Notes: generated from the sequence alone by a model not told the origin. A DNA stretch of 5,852 nucleotides from Casimicrobiaceae bacterium (GCA_955652025.1 CATPAO010000303.1:1-5852); one strand, 5' to 3'. Shown: positions 1-5,663, numbered from the stretch's first letter. Program-made: numbers and translations.

Positions 1-294
1 GACGCGATGCAGCAGGCGCTATCGCTCGGGTTGGGCCGTCCGCTTGCGGTTGCGACGCCGTTGATGCGAATCGATAAGGCGAAGACGTGGGAGATGGCGC
101 GGCAGCTTGGCGGCGACGCGCTGGTACAACTGATCGTCGAGGACACGCATACCTGTTACCTCGGCGAACGCGGCGTCCGCCATGACTGGGGTTATGGTTG
201 CGGGCAATGCCCCGCGTGCTCGCTGCGGCGTAACGGTCATGCGCGCTGGACCGCCGATGGAAGGCGTCGGACCGCGGCCACGCGATCGGAATGA
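1..294 (+). CDS. queC: 7-cyano-7-deazaguanine (preQ0) synthase QueC, C-terminal part
   Basis: QueC converts 7-carboxy-7-deazaguanine and ammonia to preQ0 using ATP, a cytosolic step in making queuosine for tRNA wobble position 34. The window opens inside the gene; the frame runs from base 1 and leaves 97 residues of a protein that is usually about 220-245 aa, so the N-terminal ATP-binding PP-loop is outside. What remains is diagnostic: an HTCYLGER stretch followed by [14 protein letters not shown]. This supplies the four cysteines of the structural zinc site, at residues 50, 65, 68 and 71 counted from the first Met at base 7. The tail after the last cysteine (about 24 residues) is rich in Arg and Thr and is not conserved in kind. 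The stop is TGA at 292-294. No T-rich intrinsic terminator follows; the next structure is the hairpin element at 321-374. Other queuosine genes, if clustered, would lie upstream. Confidence 0.95.
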   Translation, partial: DAMQQALSLGLGRPLAVATPLMRIDKAKTWEMARQLGGDALVQLIVEDTHTCYLGERGVRHDWGYGCGQCPACSLRRNGHARWTADGRRRTAATRSE

Positions 295-719
295 GCGCCG
301 CGGGGCCGTCCCAAGGTGCGAATTGCTCCCCCTTGGGGGCAGCGCAGCGGCGAGAGCCGCAAGCGTGGGGGGCCGAAGTCGACGCCGTGAGATCACGATC
401 CCGATTCGGAGCACCAAGTCGACTTGCGAGTAGTCGAACCAGCGATCCTCGCGCAGTCGCGCGCTTCCGACGAGCCGAAATCCGCAGTCGGCGTCGCCAT
501 CCGCTGATGGATTCATCCGTACGGGGAGAGGTTGCGTGGAACGCTCGCGCGATTGTGTGCATGTGTGACAACGTGCCACGTATCGCAATGTCCTGATACA
601 ACTATCGCGGTGGTCGATGTCATCTGCAACACAGCGAATGCGCACAGGACGGAGCCACACCATCAGCGCGACGTCACGCGCGCGAATACCGTGCGCATGT
701 TCGAAACTGGGGCGCGCGG
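295..719. other. Gene-poor spacer between queC and the 56-aa gene
   Basis: I find no convincing gene in this 425-bp stretch. Frames stay open on both strands because the DNA is GC-rich, but their translations are Arg/Ala/Pro-rich, low in complexity, and lack ribosome sites. It contains the hairpin element at 321-374 and a small inverted repeat (GTATC at 580-584 against GATAC at 595-599). The segment at about 545-605 is less GC-rich than its surroundings. I see no tRNA, no clear promoter and no insertion-sequence ends. Confidence 0.5.
321..374. repeat. C-rich/G-rich hairpin element, Burkholderiales-type intergenic repeat
   Basis: The core is a perfect hairpin, GCGGC (347-351), loop GAGA (352-355), GCCGC (356-360). 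It is enclosed by a CGC/GCG pairing (343-345 with 363-365) and by an outer C-run (328-332) facing a G-run (367-372). A second local pairing is possible between the C-run and the G-run at 335-339. From memory, elements of this form (CCCCCTTGGGGG, then GCGGCGAGAGCCGC, then a G-run) recur between genes in Burkholderiales genomes; only one copy is visible here. It lies 27 bp past the queC stop and could act as a transcription or RNA-stability boundary, but it has no T-tract. Confidence 0.5.
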
Positions 720-890
720 TCAGTGGGCTTTTTGGCGGAACGGCCGAATCTTGTTGAGCGAATCGGCTTCAGCGGCGGCCACCGCCTGTTCACGCGTGCG
801 CTGCTCGCGTCGAATCCGGGCAAACGTCTTGCGCAGGTCGGTTTCGACGCTGTTGGTATAACGAAACGAACGATCGAGGATCGATTTCAC
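720..890 (-). CDS. Small basic hypothetical protein (56 aa), GTG start
   Basis: I do not recognise a named family. The protein begins VKSILDRSFRYTNS, continues as a probable single amphipathic helix (about residues 15-46, with DLRKTFARIRREQR), and ends in a short basic tail, KIRPFRQKAH. It carries about 14 Lys/Arg against 7 Asp/Glu, has no Cys, no signal peptide and no membrane segment, so it is likely cytosolic and could bind nucleic acid or a partner protein (inference). The GTG at 888-890 is chosen because GGAGG (complement of 897-901) sits 6 bases upstream. An in-frame GTG at 930-932 would add 14 residues but would place that ribosome site inside the gene. Similar FRYT...TDLRKTFARIRREQR proteins seem familiar from Burkholderiaceae, but that is recollection. 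It stands alone, between two gene-poor stretches. No intrinsic terminator follows it. Confidence 0.72.
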   Translation of the reverse strand: MKSILDRSFRYTNSVETDLRKTFARIRREQRTREQAVAAAEADSLNKIRPFRQKAH

Positions 891-1001
891 GAAACGCCTC
901 CAAACGCTGGCTAAGCGCACCGCAGCCCCCACCGCGACACCAGACTACGCAAGATGCGTTCCGATGATGTGTTTTTTAATTGATTCAATAAGTTATGCGC
1001 C

Positions 1002-1057
1002 GACACCCGGTTCGGCTCCCGGCCAGGTGTCAAAGCTGCCGACGGTCCCGTCGGACC
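1002..1057. repeat. Tandem hairpins in the spacer
   Basis: Two adjacent stem-loops. The first pairs GACACC (1002-1007) with GGTGTC (1026-1031), with a further inner CGG/CCG pairing possible. The second is CCGACGG (1039-1045) against CCGTCGG (1048-1054), with an alternative stem GGTCC (1044-1048) against GGACC (1053-1057). Neither is followed by a T-tract on either strand, so they are not standard intrinsic terminators. They may be the end structure of the 143-aa gene's transcript, part of an RNA leader, or chance in GC-rich DNA. Confidence 0.35.
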
Positions 1058-1193
1058 GATAGCCCTTCGTCGTCTACAACGTTGTGTGTGACGGATCGGC
1101 ACATGACGGTCGCGAGCGATCGTCGCTCCGTACACGTAAATGACCGACGCCGATACGCAGCGTCGTTCGGCGCGACGATTCCTGGACGCTTTT

Positions 1194-1208
1194 CCTGACG
1201 ACGTCAGG
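1194..1208. repeat. 15-bp inverted repeat past the 143-aa gene
   Basis: CCTGACG (1194-1200) and CGTCAGG (1202-1208) form 7-bp arms around one central base, 27 bp beyond the stop codon of the 143-aa gene. On that gene's strand the repeat is followed by AAAAGCG, not a T-run, and a one-base loop is poor for an RNA hairpin. It therefore suits a protein-binding dyad better than a terminator. No function can be assigned. Confidence 0.35.
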
Positions 1209-1235
1209 CGCGCGAGCGGGCAGCGGAGCGCGGTC

Positions 1236-1667
1236 TCACCACTCGACGTGGTCCCACGCCACCTTGTCTTTGTGATGAAGGCGGAAATGGAAATCGCGAA
1301 GGCTCGCAACCTCCTGCGCAACCTCGAGTGGAAATCCCTTGCGCCCACCGCGCTTGTCGGTCAGGAGATCGTCCATGAAGCTCTCGCAGCTCGTCTGGTC
1401 GTCCCACAGCGCGGCCATCCGATTGGCGATGCGCGGGTACTTGACCTGCAGATGGCGCGGTTGCACGTGCGGCGGCAGCTTGAGGATCCACTGAATCGTC
1501 GCGGTGCGAAGCGCCTCCGCCGTTGCGGGCTTACGCTTGCCCGCCCAGTTTGCAGCGGGCCGAACGGCGCCCCCCGACGGCTTGACGGACTCCTCGAGCG
1601 CTTTGCGGGCGTCCGCCATCGACACCTTCTCGAATTCGAAGGAATCGGGGTTGCCGGGTCCGGGCAT
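1236..1667 (-). CDS. Hypothetical protein, 143 aa
   Basis: I do not recognise a characterised domain. The first 45 residues are low-complexity and probably disordered (MPGPGNPDSF, later SGGAVRPAANWAGKRK). The remainder looks folded and helical, with the most distinctive parts being LPPHVQPRHLQVKYPRIANRM (about 64-84), LWDD (87-90), FMDDLLTDKRGGRKGFP (97-113) and a closing EVASLRDFHFRL helix. There is one Cys (94), no signal peptide and no membrane segment, so a cytosolic location is likely. The pattern 'YPRIANR...W.D......DLL.D.RGGR.GFP..V..E...LR' resembles uncharacterised betaproteobacterial proteins that I recall; a search would be needed to confirm that. The ATG at 1665-1667 is preceded by AGGAG (complement of 1674-1678) at a 6-base spacing. 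A weak -10-like TAGCAT lies at 1713-1718 without a matching -35. The cspA terminator upstream separates it from cspA, so it is probably transcribed alone. Confidence 0.85.
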   Translation of the reverse strand: MPGPGNPDSFEFEKVSMADARKALEESVKPSGGAVRPAANWAGKRKPATAEALRTATIQWILKLPPHVQPRHLQVKYPRIANRMAALWDDQTSCESFMDDLLTDKRGGRKGFPLEVAQEVASLRDFHFRLHHKDKVAWDHVEW

Positions 1668-1812
1668 GGCGTTCTCCTGTTTCCGCCGCGACGTGACGCC
1701 GCGTGGGATTCGATGCTACGCCAAGAGGAACGGATGTGGCGAGCGCCGGTCGCAAGCGTAGCGCTGACTCCGACAAGCGGTGTTGCCGCCAAGCCACACG
1801 GCTGCCCAGGCG

Positions 1813-1842
1813 AAAAAAAGCCGGGCGTCGCGCCCGGCTTTT
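1813..1842 (-). terminator. Intrinsic terminator of cspA
   Basis: A perfect 12-bp stem (1816-1827 with 1831-1842, core GCCGGGCG/CGCCCGGC) with a 3-base loop lies 26 bp past the cspA stop. On the minus strand it ends in a run of seven Ts (the A-run at 1813-1819), which is the classical Rho-independent form. On the plus strand it ends in only TTTT, so it may work weakly both ways. Confidence 0.93.
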
Positions 1843-1867
1843 CATGCAACCAATGTTCTCGCGCGCG

Positions 1868-2071
1868 TCAGGCCGCTTGAATGTTGCTCGCCTGCTTCCC
1901 CTTCGGTCCGGTCGTGACTTCGAACGAGACCTTTTGGCCTTCCTTGAGCGTCTTGAAGCCCTGCATGTTGATCGCCGAGAAGTGCGCGAACAGATCTTCA
2001 CCACCGCCGTCCGGCGTAATGAAGCCGAAGCCCTTCGCGTCGTTGAACCACTTCACAGTTCCAGTTGCCAT
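1868..2071 (-). CDS. cspA: Cold-shock protein, CspA family
   Basis: A 67-aa single cold-shock domain (a five-stranded OB-fold) that binds single-stranded RNA or DNA and acts as an RNA chaperone in the cytosol. The RNP1 motif is KGFGFI (residues 13-18) and the RNP2 motif is DLFAHF (26-31); Trp8 and the aromatic residues F15, F17, F28 and F31 are the usual base-stacking surface. Length is normal for the family. The ATG at 2069-2071 gives the canonical [10 protein letters not shown] start and has AAGGAA (complement of 2081-2086) 9 bases upstream; a start further upstream at 2092 would read through this ribosome site. The gene stands alone, with its own terminator at 1813-1842 and a probable long structured leader. 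Whether this copy is cold-induced or constitutive cannot be told from the sequence, since bacteria of this type carry several csp genes. Confidence 0.97.
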   Translation of the reverse strand: MATGTVKWFNDAKGFGFITPDGGGEDLFAHFSAINMQGFKTLKEGQKVSFEVTTGPKGKQASNIQAA

Positions 2072-2212
2072 TTTAGTTAATTCCTTAAGCACTACTATAA
2101 AACGGGACGTTGCCCGGCCGATGTTTCGATCTCAAGGAAAGTACGGCGGTAGAACGACTGCTTGGCGGTCGTACAGAGCGTGCTTTACTGCTTGGAACAA
2201 AACACGGCAAGC

Positions 2213-2242
2213 ACTATACGCGACTTTCCCGGGAAAAGCGAA
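2213..2242 (-). promoter_or_regulatory. Candidate cspA promoter
   Basis: On the minus strand, TATAGT (complement of 2213-2218, four of six consensus bases) is preceded, 18 bases further up, by TTCGCT (complement of 2237-2242, three of six). Transcription would begin near 2206 and give a leader of about 135 nt, similar in length to long csp leaders known in other bacteria. A second TATAGT lies at 2094-2099, but transcription from there would leave almost no room before the ribosome site. Confidence 0.4.
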
Positions 2243-2346
2243 CGTGGGCGCGGGCTTGGGGGCGGCGAATAATCGCCTGCGGCGCGTAACGGTCATCGCG
2301 GTGTTTGGACCGTCTTGCCCCCTGCGGGCGTCCTGCGCGCCGTTCC

Positions 2347-2367
2347 GGGGCCGGAATCGCCGGCCCC
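2347..2367 (-). terminator. GC hairpin past the methionine synthase gene
   Basis: GGGGCCGG (2347-2354) and CCGGCCCC (2360-2367) form a perfect 8-bp stem with a 5-base loop, 8 bp beyond the TGA of the minus-strand gene. The position fits a transcript end. There is no T-run after it on that strand, so it may need Rho or serve as a 3' stability structure. Confidence 0.5.
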
Positions 2368-2375
2368 AAAGGCGC

Positions 2376-3410
2376 CTATTTCGACTGTTCGCGCCGAACG
2401 AGGGCGGCACCGGCCGCCAGCGCGCCGAGCTTCCCCCTCGCCGCCGCGCGGGACAGCGGCACCATCCCGCAATTGGTGCAGGGGTAGAGCCGCTCGGCCG
2501 GGACGTAGGCGAGCGCCGCCCGGATCACGCGCGCCACGTCGTCGGGCGTTTCGACCCGTTCGCTCGCCACGTCGATCGCGCCGACCAGCACGTCCTTGCC
2601 GGCAAGCAGGCCGAGGAGCTCGATGGGGACGTGGGAGTTCGCGCACTCGAGGGAGACCTGGTCGATTTTCGATGTCGCGAGGCGCGGAAAAATCTGTTCG
2701 TATTGGCGCCATTCGCCGCCCAGCGTCTTCTTCCAGTCGATGTTGGCCTGGATGCCGTAGCCGTAACAGATGTGCACGGCCGTCGTGCAGGCGAGACCCT
2801 GCGCCGCGCGCTCGAGCGCCGCCACACCCCAATCGCGAACTTCGTCGAAATAGACGTTGAACGCCGGCTCGTCGAATTGAATGACGTCGACGCCGGTCGC
2901 CGCGATCGCTTGCGCTTCGTCGTTCAGGATCTCGCCGAACGCCCAGGCAAGTTTCTCCCGGCTGCCGTAGTGCGCGTCGTAGAGCGTGTCGACCATCGTC
3001 ATCGGGCCGGGCAGCGTGTATTTGACGCGGCGCGACGTCTCGGCGCGGGCGAACGCCGCATCGTCGACATAGATCGGGTGCCGACGCGCGACCGGACCGA
3101 CGACGACGGGCACCGCGGCGTCGTAACGATTGCGAATCCGAACCGTCCGCTTGTGCTCCCAATCGACGCCGTCCAGCCCCTCGAGGAACGTCGTCACGAA
3201 ATGGCGCCGCGTCTGCTCGCCGTCGGTCACGATGTCGATCCCGGCGCGCTCCTGGTCGTAGAGCGCCAGGCGGACGGCGTCGCGCTTGGCTTCGGCGAGC
3301 GCATCGCCGTCCTGCTTCCACGGCGCCCAAAGCGCACCCGGCTCGGCCAGCCAGGCGGGCTTCGGGAGGCTGCCGGCAATCGTCGTCGGTAAGAGCGGCG
3401 TCGTCGTCAT
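2376..3410 (-). CDS. Core methionine synthase, MetE C-terminal type, probably MesD-like
   Basis: A 344-aa protein equal to the catalytic barrel of cobalamin-independent methionine synthase, without the N-terminal folate-binding half of the roughly 750-aa MetE. The cytosolic reaction is methyl transfer to homocysteine. Visible motifs are TIAGSLPKP (10-18), DGEQTRRHFVTTF (63-75), QFDEPAFN (178-185), AVHICYGYGI (211-220) and CTNCGM (311-316). The zinc ligands expected from MetE are all present: H213, C215, E255 and C314. The phrases RIRNRYDA, DWKKTLGGEWRQYE and VHICYGYGI are, from memory, typical of MesD, described as a folate- and cobalamin-independent synthase of aerobes that needs oxygen and a DUF1852 partner (MesX). 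No such partner is next to it. The ATG at 3408-3410 gives the family's usual MTxxLLPT-like start; a TTG at 3447-3449 would add 13 unlike residues. Neither has a clear ribosome site. The enzyme class is certain, the MesD subgroup probable. Confidence 0.9.
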   Translation of the reverse strand: MTTTPLLPTTIAGSLPKPAWLAEPGALWAPWKQDGDALAEAKRDAVRLALYDQERAGIDIVTDGEQTRRHFVTTFLEGLDGVDWEHKRTVRIRNRYDAAVPVVVGPVARRHPIYVDDAAFARAETSRRVKYTLPGPMTMVDTLYDAHYGSREKLAWAFGEILNDEAQAIAATGVDVIQFDEPAFNVYFDEVRDWGVAALERAAQGLACTTAVHICYGYGIQANIDWKKTLGGEWRQYEQIFPRLATSKIDQVSLECANSHVPIELLGLLAGKDVLVGAIDVASERVETPDDVARVIRAALAYVPAERLYPCTNCGMVPLSRAAARGKLGALAAGAALVRREQSK

Positions 3411-3464
3411 CGAGTGATTTTTGTTGCGCTGCAGCGTGGGTGCCCGCAAGCGAAACGATGCCAG

Positions 3465-3493
3465 ATTTTCACGGCAACGTCTGCGTTTCTCGA
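3465..3493 (-). promoter_or_regulatory. Weak promoter candidate for the methionine synthase gene
   Basis: On the minus strand, TCGAGA (complement of 3488-3493) and GAAAAT (complement of 3465-3470) are 17 bases apart and each match four of six sigma-70 consensus bases. Matches of this quality arise often by chance. It is listed because a promoter is expected here and nothing better was found. Confidence 0.2.
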
Positions 3494-3503
3494 TCCGCCG
3501 GGT

Positions 3504-3515
3504 GCGACGCGTCGC
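3504..3515. repeat. 12-bp perfect palindrome in the divergent control region
   Basis: GCGACGCGTCGC is a perfect dyad. It lies 20 bp upstream of the -35 box of the plus-strand operon and about 94 bp upstream of the methionine synthase start. It could be an operator half of a divergent control region, or a chance GC palindrome. Confidence 0.35.
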
Positions 3516-3524
3516 GAAACCAAG

Positions 3525-3541
3525 GGTCAGGCCGCTTGACC
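3525..3541. promoter_or_regulatory. Candidate operator GGTCA-N7-TGACC over the -35 box
   Basis: GGTCA (3525-3529) and TGACC (3537-3541) are exact inverted arms separated by 7 bases, and the right arm is part of the candidate -35 box TTGACC. A dimeric regulator bound here would block RNA polymerase. No regulator gene is in the window, so its identity is unknown. Confidence 0.4.
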
Positions 3542-3563
3542 AATGAATCGCCCGCGGTCTAAC
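3536..3563 (+). promoter_or_regulatory. Candidate sigma-70 promoter of the dehydrogenase/ABC operon
   Basis: TTGACC (3536-3541, five of six) and TCTAAC (3558-3563, four of six) are 16 bases apart. Transcription would start near 3570, giving a leader of about 20 nt before the ATG at 3590. This is the best promoter match ahead of the plus-strand genes. Confidence 0.45.
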
Positions 3564-3589
3564 GTTCGGCGCTGCCGTGACATTGCCAT

Positions 3590-4558
3590 ATGACCCAGAT
3601 TCTTTTCGCCGATAACAACTATGCCGACATCGACCTCGAGCGCGCGCTGTTCGCCGAGGCCGGTGCGGAAATGGTCATTGCACAATGCAAGACCGAGGAT
3701 CAGGTGATCGCGCACGCCCGCGGCTGTCGCGCGATCCTCCTGCAATACGCGCCGATCACCGAGCGCGTGCTCGACGCGTTGCCGGATCTTTGCATCGTCA
3801 GCCGCATCGGCGCGGGGTACGACACAATCGACACCGCCGCCTGCGAGAAACGCGGCGTCTGGGTCGCCAATTCACCTGACTACGGTGTGGGCGAAGTCGC
3901 GACGCATGCGCTCGCGTTGGCCCTCGCCTCCATGCGAAACGTCGTCGCCTATCACCGCGACATCGCCGCCGGACAATGGCACTTCCTGTCGTCCGGTCCG
4001 CTGCGGCGACCCGCCCAACTCGTGCTGGGGCTGGTGGGCCTCGGACGGATCGGCAAGCGGATGGCGCACGTCTCACGCAACGTGTTCAAGCGCGTCGTCG
4101 CCTATGATCCCTACCTGATCGACGGCGACTTTCCGGCCTACGTCGAGCGTTCACCCTCGCTCCCGGACCTTGCCGCGCAGGCCGACGTGGTCTCGCTCCA
4201 TACGCCGCTCACCGCGGAAACGCGCGGACTCGTCGACCGCGAGTTTTTCGCGGCGGCAAAGCGGGGATTGACGCTCGTCAACACGTCGCGCGGGGCCGTG
4301 GTCGACCTGCCCGATTTGCTCGCGGCGCTCGATGCTGGAATACTGGCCGGCGTCGCGCTCGACGTGTTGCCGGTCGAGCCGATCCCGCGCGATTCGCCGC
4401 TCTTGTCCGACCCACGCGTGATCCTGACGCCGCACGCCGCGTTCTTCTCGGTAGAGGCCATGCGCGAACTGCGCCGAAAGGCGGCACAGAACATCGTGAG
4501 TTGGCTCCGGTCGGGCCGACCCGATTATCCCGTCGCGCGCGGCACGCGGATGCCGTGA
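3590..4558 (+). CDS. D-2-hydroxyacid dehydrogenase, NAD-dependent, CtBP/SerA-like
   Basis: A 322-aa member of the D-isomer-specific 2-hydroxyacid dehydrogenases, which interconvert 2-hydroxy- and 2-oxo-acids in the cytosol. The substrate-binding domain is formed by both ends (about 1-100 and 285-322). The middle is a Rossmann domain with GLVGLGRIG (147-155, GxGxxG at 150-155) and an acidic residue, D173 in AYDP, favouring NAD over NADP. The catalytic triad is R234 (NTSRG), E263 (DVLPVEP) and H282 (TPHAAF). [11 protein letters not shown] (71-81) and [14 protein letters not shown] (94-107) recall the bacterial CtBP-like/phosphoglycerate-dehydrogenase-like branch. There is no C-terminal ACT domain, so it is not a full regulatory SerA. 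The substrate cannot be read from the sequence. The ATG at 3590 fits the family's first beta-strand (QILFADNN) but has no obvious ribosome site. It is followed after 31 bp by the ABC ATPase, suggesting it handles the imported compound or a breakdown product. Confidence 0.92.
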   Translation: MTQILFADNNYADIDLERALFAEAGAEMVIAQCKTEDQVIAHARGCRAILLQYAPITERVLDALPDLCIVSRIGAGYDTIDTAACEKRGVWVANSPDYGVGEVATHALALALASMRNVVAYHRDIAAGQWHFLSSGPLRRPAQLVLGLVGLGRIGKRMAHVSRNVFKRVVAYDPYLIDGDFPAYVERSPSLPDLAAQADVVSLHTPLTAETRGLVDREFFAAAKRGLTLVNTSRGAVVDLPDLLAALDAGILAGVALDVLPVEPIPRDSPLLSDPRVILTPHAAFFSVEAMRELRRKAAQNIVSWLRSGRPDYPVARGTRMP

Positions 4559-4589
4559 ACGGCGTGTTGCCGGCAGCGAAGGAAAACGC

Positions 4590-5663
4590 ATGGCCGCAGT
4601 AACGATCGCCGCCGTCGAAAAATGGTTCGGCACGACGCACGTGATCCGTGGCGTCGACGTCGCGATCTCCGATGGCGAGTTCTGCGTCCTGGTCGGACCG
4701 TCGGGTTGTGGCAAGTCGACGCTGCTGCGGATGATCGCGGGCCTCGAGGAGATTTCGGCGGGCGAGATCGCTATCGGGGGCACGGTGGTCAATCGCATGG
4801 CGCCGAAGGAACGCGACATCGCAATGGTGTTCCAGAATTACGCGCTGTATCCGCACATGACGGTCCGCGACAACATGTCGTTTTCGCTGATGTTGGCCAA
4901 GCAATCGAAAACCGCGATCACCGAGCGCGTCGGGCGCGCGGCCGGCATCCTCGGCCTCGAGCCCTATCTCGATCGCTACCCGCGGCAGCTTTCAGGCGGG
5001 CAGCGGCAGCGCGTGGCGATGGGCCGCGCCATCGTCCGCGATCCCCAGGTGTTCCTGTTCGACGAGCCGTTGTCGAACCTCGACGCCAAGCTGCGGGTCC
5101 AAATGCGCACCGAGATCAAGGAGCTGCACCAGCGGCTCGCGACGACGTCGATCTACGTCACGCACGACCAGATCGAGGCGATGACGATGGCCGACAAGAT
5201 CGTCGTGATGAAGGATGGCAAGGTCGAACAGACCGGTGACCCGTTGTCGCTTTACGACGGGCCGGTGAACACGTTCGTCGCCGGGTTCATCGGATCGCCG
5301 GCGATGAACATGATTCCCGGCCTCGCGCGCGTGAATGGCGACGGTGCCATGGTGGAATTCGCCGGCGGCGTCAAACTGCCGGCACCGCTTCGCGCGCGCG
5401 TCGCCGACGGCCAGGAGGTGCTCTACGGCGTGCGGCCCGAGCACTTCCTGCTGACCGAGGGCGGCGGCTTGCAAGTCGATGTCGTCGTCGTCGAGCCCAC
5501 CGGCGCCGATACGCAACTGTATTGCCGCTTCGACGGTCAGGAGGTGACCTCACTGATACGCGATCGAACGAGTTGCCGCGCGGGCGATCGCGTGGGCCTC
5601 GTTCCGGATCCCGCCCGGGCCCATCTTTTCGACGCGGCGAGCGGTCTTTCCCTCGCCGCCTGA
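4590..5663 (+). CDS. ABC importer ATP-binding protein, MalK/UgpC type
   Basis: A 357-aa ATPase of the CUT1 carbohydrate-importer class, acting as a dimer on the inner face of the cytoplasmic membrane to power two permease subunits. Motifs occur in order: Walker [10 protein letters not shown] (36-44), Q-loop [13 protein letters not shown] (Q82), signature LSGGQRQR (134-141), Walker B VFLFDEP (154-160, catalytic E159), D-loop SNLD (162-165) and H-loop H192. After about residue 235 comes a C-terminal OB/TOBE-type domain with GVRPEH (280-285), normal for MalK/UgpC-like ATPases, which often serve sugars, polyols or glycerol-3-phosphate. Length is normal. The ATG at 4590 has AAGGA (4579-4583) 6 bases upstream. 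It sits between the dehydrogenase and the binding-protein gene, and permease genes are expected downstream of the window. The specific substrate cannot be assigned, so I give no gene symbol. Confidence 0.95.
   Translation: MAAVTIAAVEKWFGTTHVIRGVDVAISDGEFCVLVGPSGCGKSTLLRMIAGLEEISAGEIAIGGTVVNRMAPKERDIAMVFQNYALYPHMTVRDNMSFSLMLAKQSKTAITERVGRAAGILGLEPYLDRYPRQLSGGQRQRVAMGRAIVRDPQVFLFDEPLSNLDAKLRVQMRTEIKELHQRLATTSIYVTHDQIEAMTMADKIVVMKDGKVEQTGDPLSLYDGPVNTFVAGFIGSPAMNMIPGLARVNGDGAMVEFAGGVKLPAPLRARVADGQEVLYGVRPEHFLLTEGGGLQVDVVVVEPTGADTQLYCRFDGQEVTSLIRDRTSCRAGDRVGLVPDPARAHLFDAASGLSLAA

Larger units (their letters stand above)
891..1235. other. Gene-poor spacer with AT-rich island and hairpins
   Basis: This 345-bp stretch lies upstream of the 56-aa gene and downstream of the 143-aa gene, both on the minus strand. 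I see no gene with a ribosome site. It holds an AT-rich island (about 968-998) including an 11-base inverted repeat ATTGATTCAAT (979-989). It also holds hairpins at 1002-1031, 1039-1057 and 1114-1128, and the palindrome CCTGACGACGTCAGG at 1194-1208. The AT island is 75-110 bases upstream of the 56-aa gene's start and is where I would look for its promoter. I could not align a convincing -35/-10 pair there: the best -35-like box is TTGAAT, complement of 983-988, without a good -10. Confidence 0.45.
2072..2375. other. cspA leader/promoter region and 3' flank of the methionine synthase gene
   Basis: No gene is seen in these 304 bp. The part nearest cspA (2072-2206) is probably its 5' untranslated leader. 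It includes an inverted repeat ACGAC (2154-2158) with GTCGT (2168-2172). The sequence ACTGCTTGG occurs twice, at 2157-2165 and 2187-2195. The candidate cspA promoter is at 2213-2242. The remainder, up to 2375, contains the hairpin at 2347-2367 past the methionine synthase stop. Confidence 0.5.

Noticed and set aside
291..596. Plus-strand frame of 101 codons starting at the queC stop
   Set aside because: The ATG overlaps the queC stop, but no separate ribosome site is seen and the product is mostly translated hairpin element and Arg-rich noise.
19..663. Minus-strand frame of 214 codons over queC and the spacer
   Set aside because: It runs antisense to queC and through the hairpin element, where it gives the PPTLAALAAALPPRGSN-type sequence that I regard as a known artefact of translating this repeat. 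No ribosome site.
688..706. GTTCGAAAC as a tRNA T-loop
   Set aside because: The flanking bases do not form a T-stem and no acceptor, anticodon or D-arm can be drawn around it.
1140..1880. Plus-strand frame of 246 codons
   Set aside because: It is antisense to the 143-aa gene and reads through the strong terminator at 1813-1842.
2094..2099. TATAGT as the main -10 box of cspA
   Set aside because: Transcription would begin at about 2087, directly at the ribosome site (2081-2086), leaving no usable leader; the distal box is more plausible.
2168..2177. GTCGTACAGA resembling the enterobacterial cold-box
   Set aside because: It is on the plus strand while cspA is on the minus strand, so it would not appear in the cspA RNA in this form.
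2293..3330. Minus-strand frame of 345 codons overlapping the methionine synthase gene
   Set aside because: It is a shifted-frame shadow of the real gene with a low-complexity Arg/Ala/Gly composition.
1881..3392. Long open plus-strand frame (503 codons) antisense to cspA and the methionine synthase gene
   Set aside because: It is a by-product of high GC content opposite two well-supported genes; the translation is Arg-rich and matches no family, and it crosses the cspA leader and terminal hairpin.
3447..3449. Upstream TTG start for the methionine synthase
   Set aside because: It would add 13 residues (RAPTLQRNKNHS region) unlike the family start, and no ribosome site precedes it; ATG at 3408-3410 fits the family better.
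3444..3463. TGGCAT...TTGC as a sigma-54 promoter before the methionine synthase gene
   Set aside because: The GG and GC elements are separated by 13 bases instead of the required 10.
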